From Archaeoglobus sp. JdFR-27 (GTDB lineage: Archaea > Halobacteriota > Archaeoglobi > Archaeoglobales > Archaeoglobaceae), in the NCBI GenBank assembly GCA_002011235.1, contig MTMO01000024.1, forward strand, positions 1-39,148: DNA of 39,148 bases, in the 5' to 3' direction. Below are positions 8,488 to 16,935 of this stretch, piece by piece. Both the position numbers and the translations under genes were made by a program. A model generated the notes under the pieces. That model was not told the origin of the DNA and searched no databases. It saw nothing but the letters and a program-made list of their open reading frames with translations. Each line of letters begins with the position of its first letter. Position 1 is the stretch's first letter.

Positions 8488-9598
8488 TGCTGTAAGTCCA
8501 TCGGCAACGCTGAGAATATCTGAGGCTGCAAAGCAGCTTAAGAGAGAGGGTAAGCCAGTAGTAGACATGAGTGTTGGAGAGCCCGACTTTCCGACACCCT
8601 CTTTCATCATTGAGGCGGCTTACAAAGCTATGAAGGAGGGGAAAGTTTTCTATACTCCATCTCGAGGAATTCCCGAGTTGCTCGAGGCAATTTCTTGGAA
8701 ACTGAAGGAAGAAAATGACGTGGACTTCTCTCCTGAAAACATAATCGTAACTCCAGGAGCAAAGTATGCCATTTTTGAGGCAATAATGAGTTTGATTGAC
8801 GAAGGAGACGAGATTATACTGCTCGATCCAAGCTGGGTTACGTATGAAGCCTGCGTTTTGATGGCAGGAGGAAAAGTTGTTTGGGTTCCCCATACCAAAA
8901 ACTTCCAGGATGCACCGCTTGAAGATTACATAACGCCAAAAACAAAGATGGTTATACTCAACTCTCCAAGCAATCCTCTTGGAGTAGTTTATCCTGTTTC
9001 GTTTCTCAAAAAGCTCAGAGATCTCGCTATAGATCATGATCTTTTTGTAATGTCTGACGAGATTTACGAGAAGATAATATTCGATGGAGAGCATAAAAGT
9101 ATCGCATCAATGGATGGGATGCTCGAAAGAACTATCATAATCAACGGACTATCCAAAACCTACTCTATGACTGGCTGGAGAATCGGTTATGCTGCAGCGA
9201 GAGAGGGCGTAATCAAAGCAATGGCAAGGATGCAGTCTCATTCGGTAAGTCATCCAACATCCTTCGTGCAGTATGCAGCAGTTGAAGCTATAAAAGGAGA
9301 TCAAAGCTTTATCGGAGAGATGGTGGCTGAATTCAAAGCCAGAAGAGACATCCTGATGAAAGGTTTAGATAATCTGGGAATAAGTTATGCCCCACCTCAG
9401 GGGGCATTTTACATATTCATGGAAGTCGGAGAAAGTAGTATGGATTTCTGTGAGCGATTTTTGAAGGAGAAATACGTAGCAACTACTCCTGGGGCAGCGT
9501 TTGGTAAAAGATATAACACTTGGATGAGAGTGAGCTACGCTACTTCGAGGGGGAACATTAGGGAAATGCTCGAGAGACTTGAGGATTTTATTAGATAA
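8468..9598 (+). CDS. aspC: Class I PLP aminotransferase (aspartate aminotransferase type)
   Basis: The protein has 376 aa. It belongs to fold type I, subfamily I-gamma: MSVGEPDFPTP near the N terminus, NSPSNPLGVVY (the N-P contact with PLP), SDEIYEKIIFDG, the Schiff-base lysine in NGLSKTYSMTGWRIGY, and the arginine binding the substrate carboxylate in WMRVSYATS. It moves the amino group between aspartate (or a related amino acid) and 2-oxoglutarate. The exact amino acid cannot be fixed, so the symbol is only a family symbol. The ATG at 8468 overlaps ribH by 20 bases and shares its transcript. Confidence 0.9.
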   Translation: MTSRRVNAVSPSATLRISEAAKQLKREGKPVVDMSVGEPDFPTPSFIIEAAYKAMKEGKVFYTPSRGIPELLEAISWKLKEENDVDFSPENIIVTPGAKYAIFEAIMSLIDEGDEIILLDPSWVTYEACVLMAGGKVVWVPHTKNFQDAPLEDYITPKTKMVILNSPSNPLGVVYPVSFLKKLRDLAIDHDLFVMSDEIYEKIIFDGEHKSIASMDGMLERTIIINGLSKTYSMTGWRIGYAAAREGVIKAMARMQSHSVSHPTSFVQYAAVEAIKGDQSFIGEMVAEFKARRDILMKGLDNLGISYAPPQGAFYIFMEVGESSMDFCERFLKEKYVATTPGAAFGKRYNTWMRVSYATSRGNIREMLERLEDFIR

Positions 9599-9721
9599 TG
9601 ATTTCTATTTAAAAAAAGAATATTTTAGATTTCAATTGGAAAAGGCGTAATTTTTCAATAATCCATTTGATTTTTTGAATTACTGCTTTTGGAGAGGTGA
9701 ATCACTTTGAAAAATAGCGCA

Positions 9722-9754
9722 ATATTTATATGCATTAAACCGACTTTAATGCAT
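9722..9754 (+). promoter_or_regulatory. TATA box with adjoining perfect palindrome (candidate operator) of the glutamate synthase operon
   Basis: ATATTTATATGC at 9722-9733 is a good TATA element. It overlaps the left arm of a perfect inverted repeat: ATGCATTAAA (9730-9739), spacer CCGAC, TTTAATGCAT (9745-9754). The palindrome fills the space between TATA box and expected start site, the classic place for an archaeal repressor to block polymerase recruitment. The next gene starts 72 bases downstream. The control signal (nitrogen or amino-acid status) is inference from the operon content. Confidence 0.65.
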
Positions 9755-9758
9755 TAGT

Positions 9759-9812
9759 ATGTCATGTAATATCATGGTAGTGAGGGGTAGGAGAGTTTTC
9801 GCCATCAAATAG
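9759..9812 (+). other. Possible 17-codon leader ORF in front of the glutamate synthase operon
   Basis: ATG at 9759 opens a frame of 17 codons (MSCNIMVVRGRRVFAIK) closed by TAG at 9810-9812. The ATG lies about 30 bases after the TATA box, so it would be at or next to the transcript's 5' end, a normal leaderless arrangement. The stop codon merges into GAGGGAGGGG, the ribosome binding site of the ferredoxin gene. Such an overlap could couple or gate translation. A chance ORF cannot be excluded. Confidence 0.25.
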
Positions 9813-9825
9813 AGGGAGGGGTAGT

Positions 9826-10257
9826 TTGCCTAAGGTTGTTGCGAAACCGGAAGTTTGCATGGGCTGTCATTTATGCGAGGTTTGGTGTGTCGTAGCCCAT
9901 TCAAACTCAAAGGATATAGTTAAAGCATTCAAGTATGAGAAAACGCCACATCCAAGGATAATTGTAGATGAGAACCTTCCAGAGGTTTTTGCAATTCAGT
10001 GTAGGCATTGTGAAGAGCCCGACTGCGTTTTTGCTTGCATTAGCGGAGCTCTATACAAGGACGAGAGTGGAAGAGTCGTGCACGATGAATCAAAGTGCGT
10101 AGGGTGTCTAAGCTGTGTAATGGCATGTCCCCATGGTGGGATAGTGATAGACTTGGATAACAGGAAGATCGTGAAGTGCGATCTTTGCGAGGAGATAGGC
10201 TTTCCAGTTTGTGTCAAGATGTGCCCGAATGAAGCTCTAATTTACGAGGAGGGTTAA
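9826..10257 (+). CDS. Ferredoxin-type protein with four Fe-S clusters (glutamate synthase operon)
   Basis: The protein has 143 aa and is of the HycB/DmsB/CooF type. It has four cysteine groups: CMGCHLCEVWC, CRHCEEPDCVFAC, CVGCLSCVMAC and CDLCEEIGFPVCVKMC. These can bind four [4Fe-4S] clusters. The start is TTG at 9826, chosen because the very strong GAGGGAGGGG ribosome binding site lies 5 bases upstream and MPKVVAKPEVCMGC is the family's normal start. It probably passes electrons between a donor (ferredoxin or the FAD protein encoded next) and the FMN/Fe-S subunit encoded at 12747. It is the first gene of the operon, with one base between its stop and the next start. Confidence 0.88.
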   Translation: MPKVVAKPEVCMGCHLCEVWCVVAHSNSKDIVKAFKYEKTPHPRIIVDENLPEVFAIQCRHCEEPDCVFACISGALYKDESGRVVHDESKCVGCLSCVMACPHGGIVIDLDNRKIVKCDLCEEIGFPVCVKMCPNEALIYEEG

Positions 10258-10258
10258 C

Positions 10259-11569
10259 ATGCTCGAGATGAAGTTTGATATCGTTATAATTGGGAATTCT
10301 GCAGGAGCTGTTGGGTGTATCGAAACGATAAGAAGCAGAGATAAGGATTTGAGTATAGCCGTTATTTCGGATGAAAAATACCATACTTATTCAAGAGCTT
10401 TAATTCCTTACTACCTGGCAGGGAAAATAGATCTGGAAAAAATGTATTATAGGCCGCTAGATTTTTATGAAAGGATGAATATAACGCCTTTACTTGGTAA
10501 GAAAGCAGTTTCAATCGATTTTAAGAATAAAAAAGTTAAGCTTGATTCCGCAGAAGAGGTTGGTTACGATAAGCTGCTCATAGCGACAGGAGGAAAACCG
10601 TTCATACCTCCTATGGAGGGTTTTGATAGGAATTTGGATAACGTGTTCTCTTTTGTAAGCTTAGATGATGCTCTGGAGATCGAAAAGATTCTTCCCATCT
10701 CGGAAAAAGTTGTGATCCTCGGAGCTGGAGTTATAGGCCTTATGGCCGCTGAAGTTCTGGTTGAGAAAGGACTTGAGGTACACGTGGTTGAATTAGCTGA
10801 TAGAGTTCTTGCTCCTGTTGTGGATGAGGGTACTTCACAGCTCATTGAAAAGGCGTTCGAAGAGCATGGCGTGAGTATTTATACTGGTTTGACGATTAAA
10901 AAGTTGAACAGGGAAGAAAATCACGTTAAAAGTGTTGTTCTTACGGATGGGAGAGAAATTAATTGTGACTTTATGATAGTTGCGGTTGGTGTAATGCCTA
11001 GGGTCGATCTCGTCAAGGATACACCTGTTAAGGTGAACAGAGGTATTCTCGTCAACAAAAAGATGGAGACCTCCGTTAAGGATGTTTATGCTGCTGGCGA
11101 CTGTGCAGAGATTTACGATTTCATAACCGATGACAGGAGGTTGCTCCCTCTCTGGCCAAATGCCTATTACGGTGGAAGAATTGCAGCCATAAACATGCTC
11201 GGCGAGGAAGCAGAATTCGAGTGGGGAACATCGATGAATGCCATGCACTTCTTTGACTTGTACATCATAAACGCTGGGTTAAATGTAACCGATGAGATTG
11301 CCGAAAAAGAAGGCTACGAGATTCTTTCAAGATTTGAGCCTGAAAAGAAGGTATATAGAAGAATAGCTTTGAAGGATGAGCTGATAAAGGGTCTTATATT
11401 TGTGGGAAAGGTTGATAGGGCGGGAATCTATCTCAATTTGATGAGGAGGAAGATACCGGTTACAGAATTCAGAGAGAGACTTTTGGACTACGATTTCGGA
11501 TACACAAAACTGCCTGAAAGCATAAGGTGGAATCTGCTTAAAAATGAGGTAATCCTTGGAATTATTTAA
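10259..11569 (+). CDS. FAD/NAD(P)-dependent oxidoreductase of the NADH oxidase/ferredoxin reductase group
   Basis: The protein has 436 aa. It has two dinucleotide folds: FAD at the N terminus (FDIVIIGNSAGAVG, with N-S replacing the usual G-x-G residues) and NAD(P) at about residue 150 (VVILGAGVIGLMAAE). The FAD-binding aspartate motif is VYAAGDCAE. In NADH oxidases and CoA-disulfide reductases the redox Cys lies in a YSPCxLPYY-like motif; here it reads TYSRALIPYYL, so the Cys is replaced and no disulfide chemistry is expected. Set between the ferredoxin and the GltB genes, it is a good candidate for the GltD-like electron-input subunit, though it is not a GltD homologue in domain order. An in-frame ATG three codons in (MKFD) is an equally possible start. 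Confidence 0.82.
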   Translation: MLEMKFDIVIIGNSAGAVGCIETIRSRDKDLSIAVISDEKYHTYSRALIPYYLAGKIDLEKMYYRPLDFYERMNITPLLGKKAVSIDFKNKKVKLDSAEEVGYDKLLIATGGKPFIPPMEGFDRNLDNVFSFVSLDDALEIEKILPISEKVVILGAGVIGLMAAEVLVEKGLEVHVVELADRVLAPVVDEGTSQLIEKAFEEHGVSIYTGLTIKKLNREENHVKSVVLTDGREINCDFMIVAVGVMPRVDLVKDTPVKVNRGILVNKKMETSVKDVYAAGDCAEIYDFITDDRRLLPLWPNAYYGGRIAAINMLGEEAEFEWGTSMNAMHFFDLYIINAGLNVTDEIAEKEGYEILSRFEPEKKVYRRIALKDELIKGLIFVGKVDRAGIYLNLMRRKIPVTEFRERLLDYDFGYTKLPESIRWNLLKNEVILGII

Positions 11570-11578
11570 GGTGAGACT

Positions 11579-12724
11579 ATGAGATTTGAAATTAACGTCA
11601 AAAGTGAGAGATTCATTCCCGATAAGGACATGCAGGCATGCGGACTCTTCGGAGTCATGAATATAGAAGGGAAAAGATTTGGAGGCGAAATGGCCATAAA
11701 GGCAATAATCAATATGAAAGCAAGGGGCAATGGCCTCGGTGGGGGATTTGCAGCATACGGCATTTATCCGGACTATAAGGATTACTATGCCATACATATA
11801 ATGTTTCAGAACAGAAATCTCGATGCTAAGAAAAAGGTTGACGAATTTCTCTCCAAAAATTTCGATGTGGTTTTTGACGAGGAGATCCCGAACAATCCGG
11901 AAGCTGATGTTGTAGACCCTCCTCTCGTATGGAGGTATTTCGTATCTCCAAAGAAAGAAGGAGAGGATGTTAAGCTCTCTGACGACGATTACGTTGTATC
12001 TAAGGTTATGCACATAAATACCTCGATAGATGACGCTTACGTATTCTCTTCGGGAAAGGATATGGGTGTTTTTAAGGGAGTGGGCTTTCCGGAGGATGTT
12101 GCAGACTTCTTTTTGCTGAATGAGCTCTACAAAGGCTACATCTGGGTAGCTCACAGCCGTTTTCCTACAAACACACCAGGATGGTGGGGAGGAGCACATC
12201 CTTTCAGCATTCTCGACTGGACGGTTGTACATAATGGGGAGATCTCGTCCTACGGAACGAACAAGAGATTTCTCGAGATGTACGGATACTACTGCACACT
12301 CTTTACCGACACCGAAGTTATGGCGTATGCTGTAGATCTGCTGATGAGGAGGCAAGGTTTGCCGATAGAAGTTGTATCGAAAATTTTCGCCGCTCCGATG
12401 TGGGATCTGATAGAGCACATGGATGAGAAAAAGAAAAAGCTCTATTCCACCTTGAGGATGGTTTATTCACCACTCCTGATAAACGGACCTTTCACAGTTA
12501 TCGTTGCCCATCAAGGAGAGATGTTCGGGATAACGGACAGAATAAGGCTCAGACCGATTACAGCAGGGGCAAAAGGGGATTTTGTTTTCCTTTCGTCCGA
12601 AGAATCTGCTATCAGAGCTGTCTCACCCAAGCTCGATCTTGTTTGGACTCCGAGAGGCGGTGAGCCAGTTGTTGTGAGGCTTAAAAGGAAGGATCATCTC
12701 ATGAGCATAAAGGAGTCGATATAA
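11579..12724 (+). CDS. Glutamate synthase, class II glutamine amidotransferase subunit (GltB domain 1)
   Basis: The protein has 381 aa. The Ntn-type glutaminase domain begins at Cys21 in DMQACGLFGVMNIEG. Class II amidotransferases need this cysteine at the mature N terminus, so the first 20 residues should be a propeptide that is cut off. Other family marks are HSRFPTNTPGWWGGAHPFSI, the VVHNGEISSYG segment (Asn and Gly of the oxyanion hole) and FTDTEVMAY. It frees ammonia from glutamine for transfer to the FMN subunit. In bacteria this is the N-terminal domain of one ~1,500-residue GltB; here it is a separate gene. The ATG at 11579 follows GGTGAG; the spacing to the FAD gene is 9 bases. Confidence 0.92.
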   Translation: MRFEINVKSERFIPDKDMQACGLFGVMNIEGKRFGGEMAIKAIINMKARGNGLGGGFAAYGIYPDYKDYYAIHIMFQNRNLDAKKKVDEFLSKNFDVVFDEEIPNNPEADVVDPPLVWRYFVSPKKEGEDVKLSDDDYVVSKVMHINTSIDDAYVFSSGKDMGVFKGVGFPEDVADFFLLNELYKGYIWVAHSRFPTNTPGWWGGAHPFSILDWTVVHNGEISSYGTNKRFLEMYGYYCTLFTDTEVMAYAVDLLMRRQGLPIEVVSKIFAAPMWDLIEHMDEKKKKLYSTLRMVYSPLLINGPFTVIVAHQGEMFGITDRIRLRPITAGAKGDFVFLSSEESAIRAVSPKLDLVWTPRGGEPVVVRLKRKDHLMSIKESI

Positions 12725-12746
12725 GATCTGAAAAGGAGCAGATATA

Positions 12747-14348
12747 ATGCACGAGAAAATATTCGAAAAGATCGAGATGGAAAAGAATCAAACGGGAAAC
12801 ATCGAGTTTTTCCTTGGAGAAAAGGAAATGAAGTCTTTCATGCTACCCGAGTTTATCATAGAGAGGTCTGACGAGAGATGCATAAGGTGCAGGGTTTGTG
12901 AGAGGCAATGCCCAGAAGGAACTCATAGGTATGATGGAGAGCTTGATATGATGTTCCATGCCGAGGAAAAATGCGTTGGATGCCAGAGGTGTGCTGTATT
13001 CTGCCCGACAAATGCTCTCATTGTAAGACCCCATCCTTCTCAGTATAGACCGAATGCTAACTGGACGAGGGAAAAGCTTCAAGATCTTAAAAAACAGGCT
13101 GAAACTGGCGGAGTTATACTTACAGGAAGTGGAAATGATAAGCCTTATAGAATCTATTGGGATCATCTCGTTTTAAATGCCTCTCAGGTTACGAACCCAT
13201 CCATAGATCCTTTGAGGGAGCCGATGGAGCTCCGAACTTTCCTCGGCAGGAAGCCAGACTCTCTTGAGATAAAAATTGGTGAGGATTTTGAGGGTGTGGA
13301 AATTCAATCGGAGCTTTTTCCAAACGTAATGATCGAAACACCAATAGTCTTCTCTGCAATGTCCTATGGGGCGATAAGCTACAATGCCTTCAAATCCCTG
13401 GCAATGGCGGCAAAAGAATATGGCACCCTCTTCAACACAGGTGAAGGAGGGTTGCCGATAAGTTTGAGGGATGGATATGGCAGTAGCGCGATAGTTCAGG
13501 TTGCAAGCGGGAGGTTTGGGGTAGATCCAGATTACTTGAATGTGGCTGCTGCTGTGGAGATAAAGATAGGTCAGGGAGCGAAGCCCGGCATCGGAGGGCA
13601 TCTGCCTGGAGAGAAGGTTACAGAGAAAATCTCCGAGACAAGGATGATACCTGAAGGAACCGATGCTCTATCTCCTGCTCCACAACATGACATCTACTCG
13701 ATAGAAGATCTTTCTATGCTCATCTACGCTTTAAAAGAGGCAACCAACTATGAAAAGCCGGTTAGTGTGAAAATAGCAGCTGTGCATAATGTAGCGGCGA
13801 TTGCATCTGGTATAGTCAGGGCTGGAGCCGATATAGTTGCAATCGATGGATTAAGGGGAGGAACGGGAGCCGCTCCCAAGATCATTAGAGACAACGTTGG
13901 AATTCCCATAGAACTTGCTCTCGCTGCAGTAGATAAAAGGCTTAGAGAGGAGGGAATCAGGAATAAAGCTTCCATACTCATAGCTGGAGGGATCAGAAAC
14001 AGTGCCGATGTGATAAAAGCGATAGCCCTTGGGGCTGATGCTGTGTATATTGGCACCCCCGCCTTGGTTGCGATGGGATGCACTATTTGCCAGAAATGCT
14101 ACACTGGAAGATGCAGCTGGGGGATATGTACGCAGGATCCGTATCTAACAAGAAGACTGAATCCGGAGATTGCAAGCAAAAGGCTGGTAAATCTTTTGAG
14201 GGGCTGGAGCCATGAAATAAAGGAGATGCTTGGAGGGATGGGAATCAATGCGATCGAGAGTCTCAGAGGTAACAGAGATCATCTCAGAGGAGTGGGCTTG
14301 GAAGAATGGGAGCTGAACGTTCTAGGAGTTAAGGGTGCTGGAGAATGA
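12747..14348 (+). CDS. Glutamate synthase, FMN-binding synthase subunit with ferredoxin domain (GltB domain 2)
   Basis: The protein has 533 aa. An N-terminal 2[4Fe-4S] ferredoxin domain (CIRCRVCERQC and CVGCQRCAVFC, ~residues 45-90) is fused to the FMN-binding TIM barrel (PIVFSAMSYGAISYNAF, GEGGLP, GQGAKPGIGGHLPG, IDGLRGGTGAAP, LIAGGIRNSADVIKA). It closes with the [3Fe-4S] motif CTICQKCYTGRCSWGIC. It converts 2-oxoglutarate plus ammonia to glutamate using reducing power delivered through the clusters. Archaeal versions with the extra ferredoxin domain are known. The ATG at 12747 follows AAGGAGCAGA. It is cotranscribed with its glutaminase partner upstream and the GXGXG partner downstream. Confidence 0.94.
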   Translation: MHEKIFEKIEMEKNQTGNIEFFLGEKEMKSFMLPEFIIERSDERCIRCRVCERQCPEGTHRYDGELDMMFHAEEKCVGCQRCAVFCPTNALIVRPHPSQYRPNANWTREKLQDLKKQAETGGVILTGSGNDKPYRIYWDHLVLNASQVTNPSIDPLREPMELRTFLGRKPDSLEIKIGEDFEGVEIQSELFPNVMIETPIVFSAMSYGAISYNAFKSLAMAAKEYGTLFNTGEGGLPISLRDGYGSSAIVQVASGRFGVDPDYLNVAAAVEIKIGQGAKPGIGGHLPGEKVTEKISETRMIPEGTDALSPAPQHDIYSIEDLSMLIYALKEATNYEKPVSVKIAAVHNVAAIASGIVRAGADIVAIDGLRGGTGAAPKIIRDNVGIPIELALAAVDKRLREEGIRNKASILIAGGIRNSADVIKAIALGADAVYIGTPALVAMGCTICQKCYTGRCSWGICTQDPYLTRRLNPEIASKRLVNLLRGWSHEIKEMLGGMGINAIESLRGNRDHLRGVGLEEWELNVLGVKGAGE

Positions 14349-14378
14349 TTTGGTAATTTGAGGTGAGAGGGTGAGATA

Positions 14379-15221
14379 ATGGTTTCAGGCCTATCTTTGA
14401 GGGATATGTTTTTAGAGGGCGTAAGGCCCATAGAAAAACTGCTTAGGTATGTTGAGATAGAGGATGATAGGGCTATTATCGATGCTTCAGAATTGAAACA
14501 TAAAGAAGTGAATGACCTCCTCAGATATGTGGCCTTGAAACATGTAACTAAGGTGGATTTGGTCAATGTTGTCGGTCAGAGGTATATAGGAACCAGGCTG
14601 CATATACCCAATCCCTCTCCAAAGCTTGAGATACATATTCAAGGCACCCCTGGCAACGATCTTGGAGCGTTTTTAGACAGGCATAGGATAATCGTCCATG
14701 GTAACGCCCAGGATGGTGTTGGCAATACGATGGATGATGGAGAAATCGTCGTCTATGGCAGAGCTGGTGATGTTGTGGCGATGTCAATGAGGGGTGGCAA
14801 AATTTTCATCCGCGATAACGTGGGCTATCGCACAGCCATTCACATGAAAGAATATGTTGGCAAGATTCCAATCCTTGTGGTTGGAGGAACCGCTCAGGAC
14901 TTCTTTGGAGAATATATGGCCGGAGGAAGAGTGATCCTGTTGGGTTTAAATCTGAAAGAAGGAGAGAGGCACAAAGCACACTATATAGGTACTGGAATGC
15001 ATGGTGGAATAATCTATCTTAGGGGAAAAGTTGAGGATTATCAGCTCGGCAAAGAGGTTGGAATTCTTAAGCTTGAAGAGGAAGATTGGAAGTTCGTTGA
15101 AAGGCAGGTTGAGCAATATTGCAACTATTTTGGAGCAAACAAGGAGAAGATAATGGAGGGAAACTTCATCAAGTTGGTTCCCGTTTCCAGAAGACCTTAC
15201 GGAAAGATTTATGCGTATTAG
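14379..15221 (+). CDS. Glutamate synthase, GXGXG structural subunit (GltB domain 3)
   Basis: The protein has 280 aa. The central part is a right-handed beta helix built from G-x-x-G-x-x-x-G repeats (GTPGNDLGAFL, GNAQDGVGNTMDDG, GRAGDVVAMSMRGG, GGTAQDFFGEYMAGG), the signature of the C-terminal domain of GltB and of FwdC/FmdC-like proteins. In glutamate synthase this domain holds the other two together and lines the ammonia tunnel. The neighbouring domain-1 and domain-2 genes decide between glutamate synthase and formylmethanofuran dehydrogenase subunit C. Start ATG 14379 after GGTGAGAGGGTGAG. Confidence 0.93.
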   Translation: MVSGLSLRDMFLEGVRPIEKLLRYVEIEDDRAIIDASELKHKEVNDLLRYVALKHVTKVDLVNVVGQRYIGTRLHIPNPSPKLEIHIQGTPGNDLGAFLDRHRIIVHGNAQDGVGNTMDDGEIVVYGRAGDVVAMSMRGGKIFIRDNVGYRTAIHMKEYVGKIPILVVGGTAQDFFGEYMAGGRVILLGLNLKEGERHKAHYIGTGMHGGIIYLRGKVEDYQLGKEVGILKLEEEDWKFVERQVEQYCNYFGANKEKIMEGNFIKLVPVSRRPYGKIYAY

Positions 15222-15238
15222 CTAAATTTTTACTTGCA

Positions 15239-15925
15239 ATGATTGAATATGTTGTATCTTTCATAGGCGGAGTTTTATCAGTATTTTCTCCCTGTATACT
15301 CCCAGTTCTGCCTGTTATATTTGCAACATCAGAAGGAAGTTGGTGGAAAAGTATTTTGGTTGTTATGGGGTTGGTTCTCTCCTTTGGAATTCTCGGCCTC
15401 ATCTTTGGGATTTTAGGCTCGGCATTCAGTTATGTGTCTTTTATTATCCTCTTCATTTTCGGATTGATCCTTCTTTTTGATGTTAAGATCTCGCAAACAG
15501 CTGATTTGAGCAACTACATTGGAAGGAAAATGATAAGGAGTTCTGCATCATCCTTTTACCCCTTCATTCTCGGAATGAGCCTTGGAGCAGTCTGGAGTCC
15601 ATGTATAGGTCCGATTCTGGGAGCCATAATAGGTTTGGTTGCAGTCAGCGGTTCGGCGGTTTCAGGTTTTCTCCTGATGATTTGTTATGCTTTGGGAATG
15701 GCTCTGGTAATCTCAGCTATACTCCTTACTGGCTCGAGAGTGTCGGGTCGTTGGGTTGAGAACCAATCCATGGTTAACAGGATTTTTGGTGCAATAATCT
15801 TGGTCTTCCTGTTCCTCATGATCTCTGGCATCCTCGACTCTTTTGAGCTATTTCTTTCAACAAAGTTGGAGCCGTTCGAAGAATTTGTTAGTGAGGTAAT
15901 GAACAAATTTAAGTTTCTAGGTTAA
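15239..15925 (+). CDS. ccdA: CcdA-type transmembrane thiol-disulfide transporter
   Basis: The protein has 228 aa from the ATG at 15239; an upstream in-frame start inside the previous gene would add a hydrophilic tail foreign to the family. It has six membrane segments arranged as two pseudo-repeats, each with one conserved cysteine after S-P: FSPCILPVLP near the N terminus and WSPCIGPILG about residue 123. The Cys pair takes electrons from cytosolic thioredoxin and delivers them across the membrane for cytochrome c maturation or protein disulfide reduction. It lies 17 bases after the glutamate synthase genes without a clear ribosome binding site of its own. A functional link to them is not evident. 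Confidence 0.9.
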   Translation: MIEYVVSFIGGVLSVFSPCILPVLPVIFATSEGSWWKSILVVMGLVLSFGILGLIFGILGSAFSYVSFIILFIFGLILLFDVKISQTADLSNYIGRKMIRSSASSFYPFILGMSLGAVWSPCIGPILGAIIGLVAVSGSAVSGFLLMICYALGMALVISAILLTGSRVSGRWVENQSMVNRIFGAIILVFLFLMISGILDSFELFLSTKLEPFEEFVSEVMNKFKFLG

Positions 15926-15970
15926 AAACCAAAAAACATAAACTCGCTATGCAGTTTCAGAAATCGAATT

Positions 15971-16000
15971 TGATCCAATTCACTTTGATCCAATTCACTT
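15971..16000. repeat. 15-bp perfect tandem duplication at the 3' end of rnz
   Basis: TGATCCAATTCACTT occurs twice without a gap (15971-15985 and 15986-16000). The second copy contains the stop codon of the RNase Z gene (TGA on the - strand, at 15995-15997). Since 15 bp is five codons, the duplication sits in phase with the gene and puts a second stop five codons further on. It looks like a recent slippage event with no coding effect. Confidence 0.85.
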
Positions 16001-16909
16001 CCCCAATGGAACCTCTATCTCGAGAAAATCCTCTGCAACGATTGTATCAGGAAATATATCCCGTGCCTCTTCCAACAGTGGTGAAAAATCTTTTGAATAT
16101 CTCGCACTTATGTGTGTCAAAAGCAGCTTTCTCACTCCAGCTTTTGAGGCTATTTCAGCAGCTTCTCTAGCTGTTGAATGCTTCGTCTCTTTAGCCCAAT
16201 CGAGTAAATCGTGGGTAAAGGAAGCATCGTGAATCAAAACGTCGGCATTTCTTGCAATTTCTATGACTCTATCAATTGGCCGCGTATCCCCCGTATATAT
16301 AACCTTTCTCCCTGGTCGTGGCTTTCCTACTACCATCTCTGGCCTGATTAGTCTGCCATTAATCTCTATACTTTCTCCTTTTACAAGTTTTGAGTACAAT
16401 GGCCCAGGAGGAATTCCGAGCTCTTCAGCCTTTGCTCGGTTAAACTTCCCTGGCCGAGGTTTTTCAATGAAAGCGTAGCCATAGCTCTCAACTATATGAT
16501 CTGTTTTGAAGGCCATGATGCTGAAGTTCCCGAATTCAAAGATCCTTCCATCCTCTATACCATACACCTCTATTGGGAATTCGAAGTTGTGGTAGCCGAA
16601 AAGCCTGAACATAGTTGAAAGAAATGTCGGGCTAGGTGTATAAACACTTAATTTCTCTTTTCTATCGTTCAGAGACATAGTTTCGAGCAATCCGAAGATT
16701 CCAGCGAAATGGTCGGTATGCAAATGGGTAATGAAAATATTATTCAGTCTTTTAAAACCGGTTTTGGCAATCATCATCTGTCTCTGTGTTCCCTCACCGC
16801 AGTCGAAAAGTACCTTCTCTCCGTTGTAATTTAGAAGAATGGAGGATGGATTCCTCTCAACACTCGGAATCGTGCCTGAGGTGCCGAGAAAAGTTATCTT
16901 TAAAAACAT
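15995..16909 (-). CDS. rnz: Ribonuclease Z (tRNA 3' endonuclease)
   Basis: The protein has 304 aa, the short (ELAC1-like) form of the metallo-beta-lactamase tRNase Z. It starts MFLKITFLGTSGTIPSVERN and carries the zinc motif THLHTDHFAG (HxHxDH), the second-shell GDTRP, and the late His in LLTHISARYS. It removes 3' trailers from tRNA precursors, so CCA can be added. This fits the window's two tRNA genes, which do not encode CCA. It is read from the - strand just after rps10, 26 bases downstream, and is probably on the tuf-rps10 transcript. Confidence 0.95.
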   Translation of the reverse strand: MFLKITFLGTSGTIPSVERNPSSILLNYNGEKVLFDCGEGTQRQMMIAKTGFKRLNNIFITHLHTDHFAGIFGLLETMSLNDRKEKLSVYTPSPTFLSTMFRLFGYHNFEFPIEVYGIEDGRIFEFGNFSIMAFKTDHIVESYGYAFIEKPRPGKFNRAKAEELGIPPGPLYSKLVKGESIEINGRLIRPEMVVGKPRPGRKVIYTGDTRPIDRVIEIARNADVLIHDASFTHDLLDWAKETKHSTAREAAEIASKAGVRKLLLTHISARYSKDFSPLLEEARDIFPDTIVAEDFLEIEVPLGK

Positions 16910-16935
16910 TTTAGAAATTAATTTAAAAAATGAAA

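Noticed and set aside
9712-9756. 16-codon TTG-started ORF after GGAGAGGTGA
   Set aside because: It overlaps the TATA box and would lie upstream of the expected start of transcription.
15119-15238. Longer CcdA start overlapping the GXGXG gene
   Set aside because: The added residues are hydrophilic and out of place before the first membrane helix; ATG 15239 gives the standard family length.
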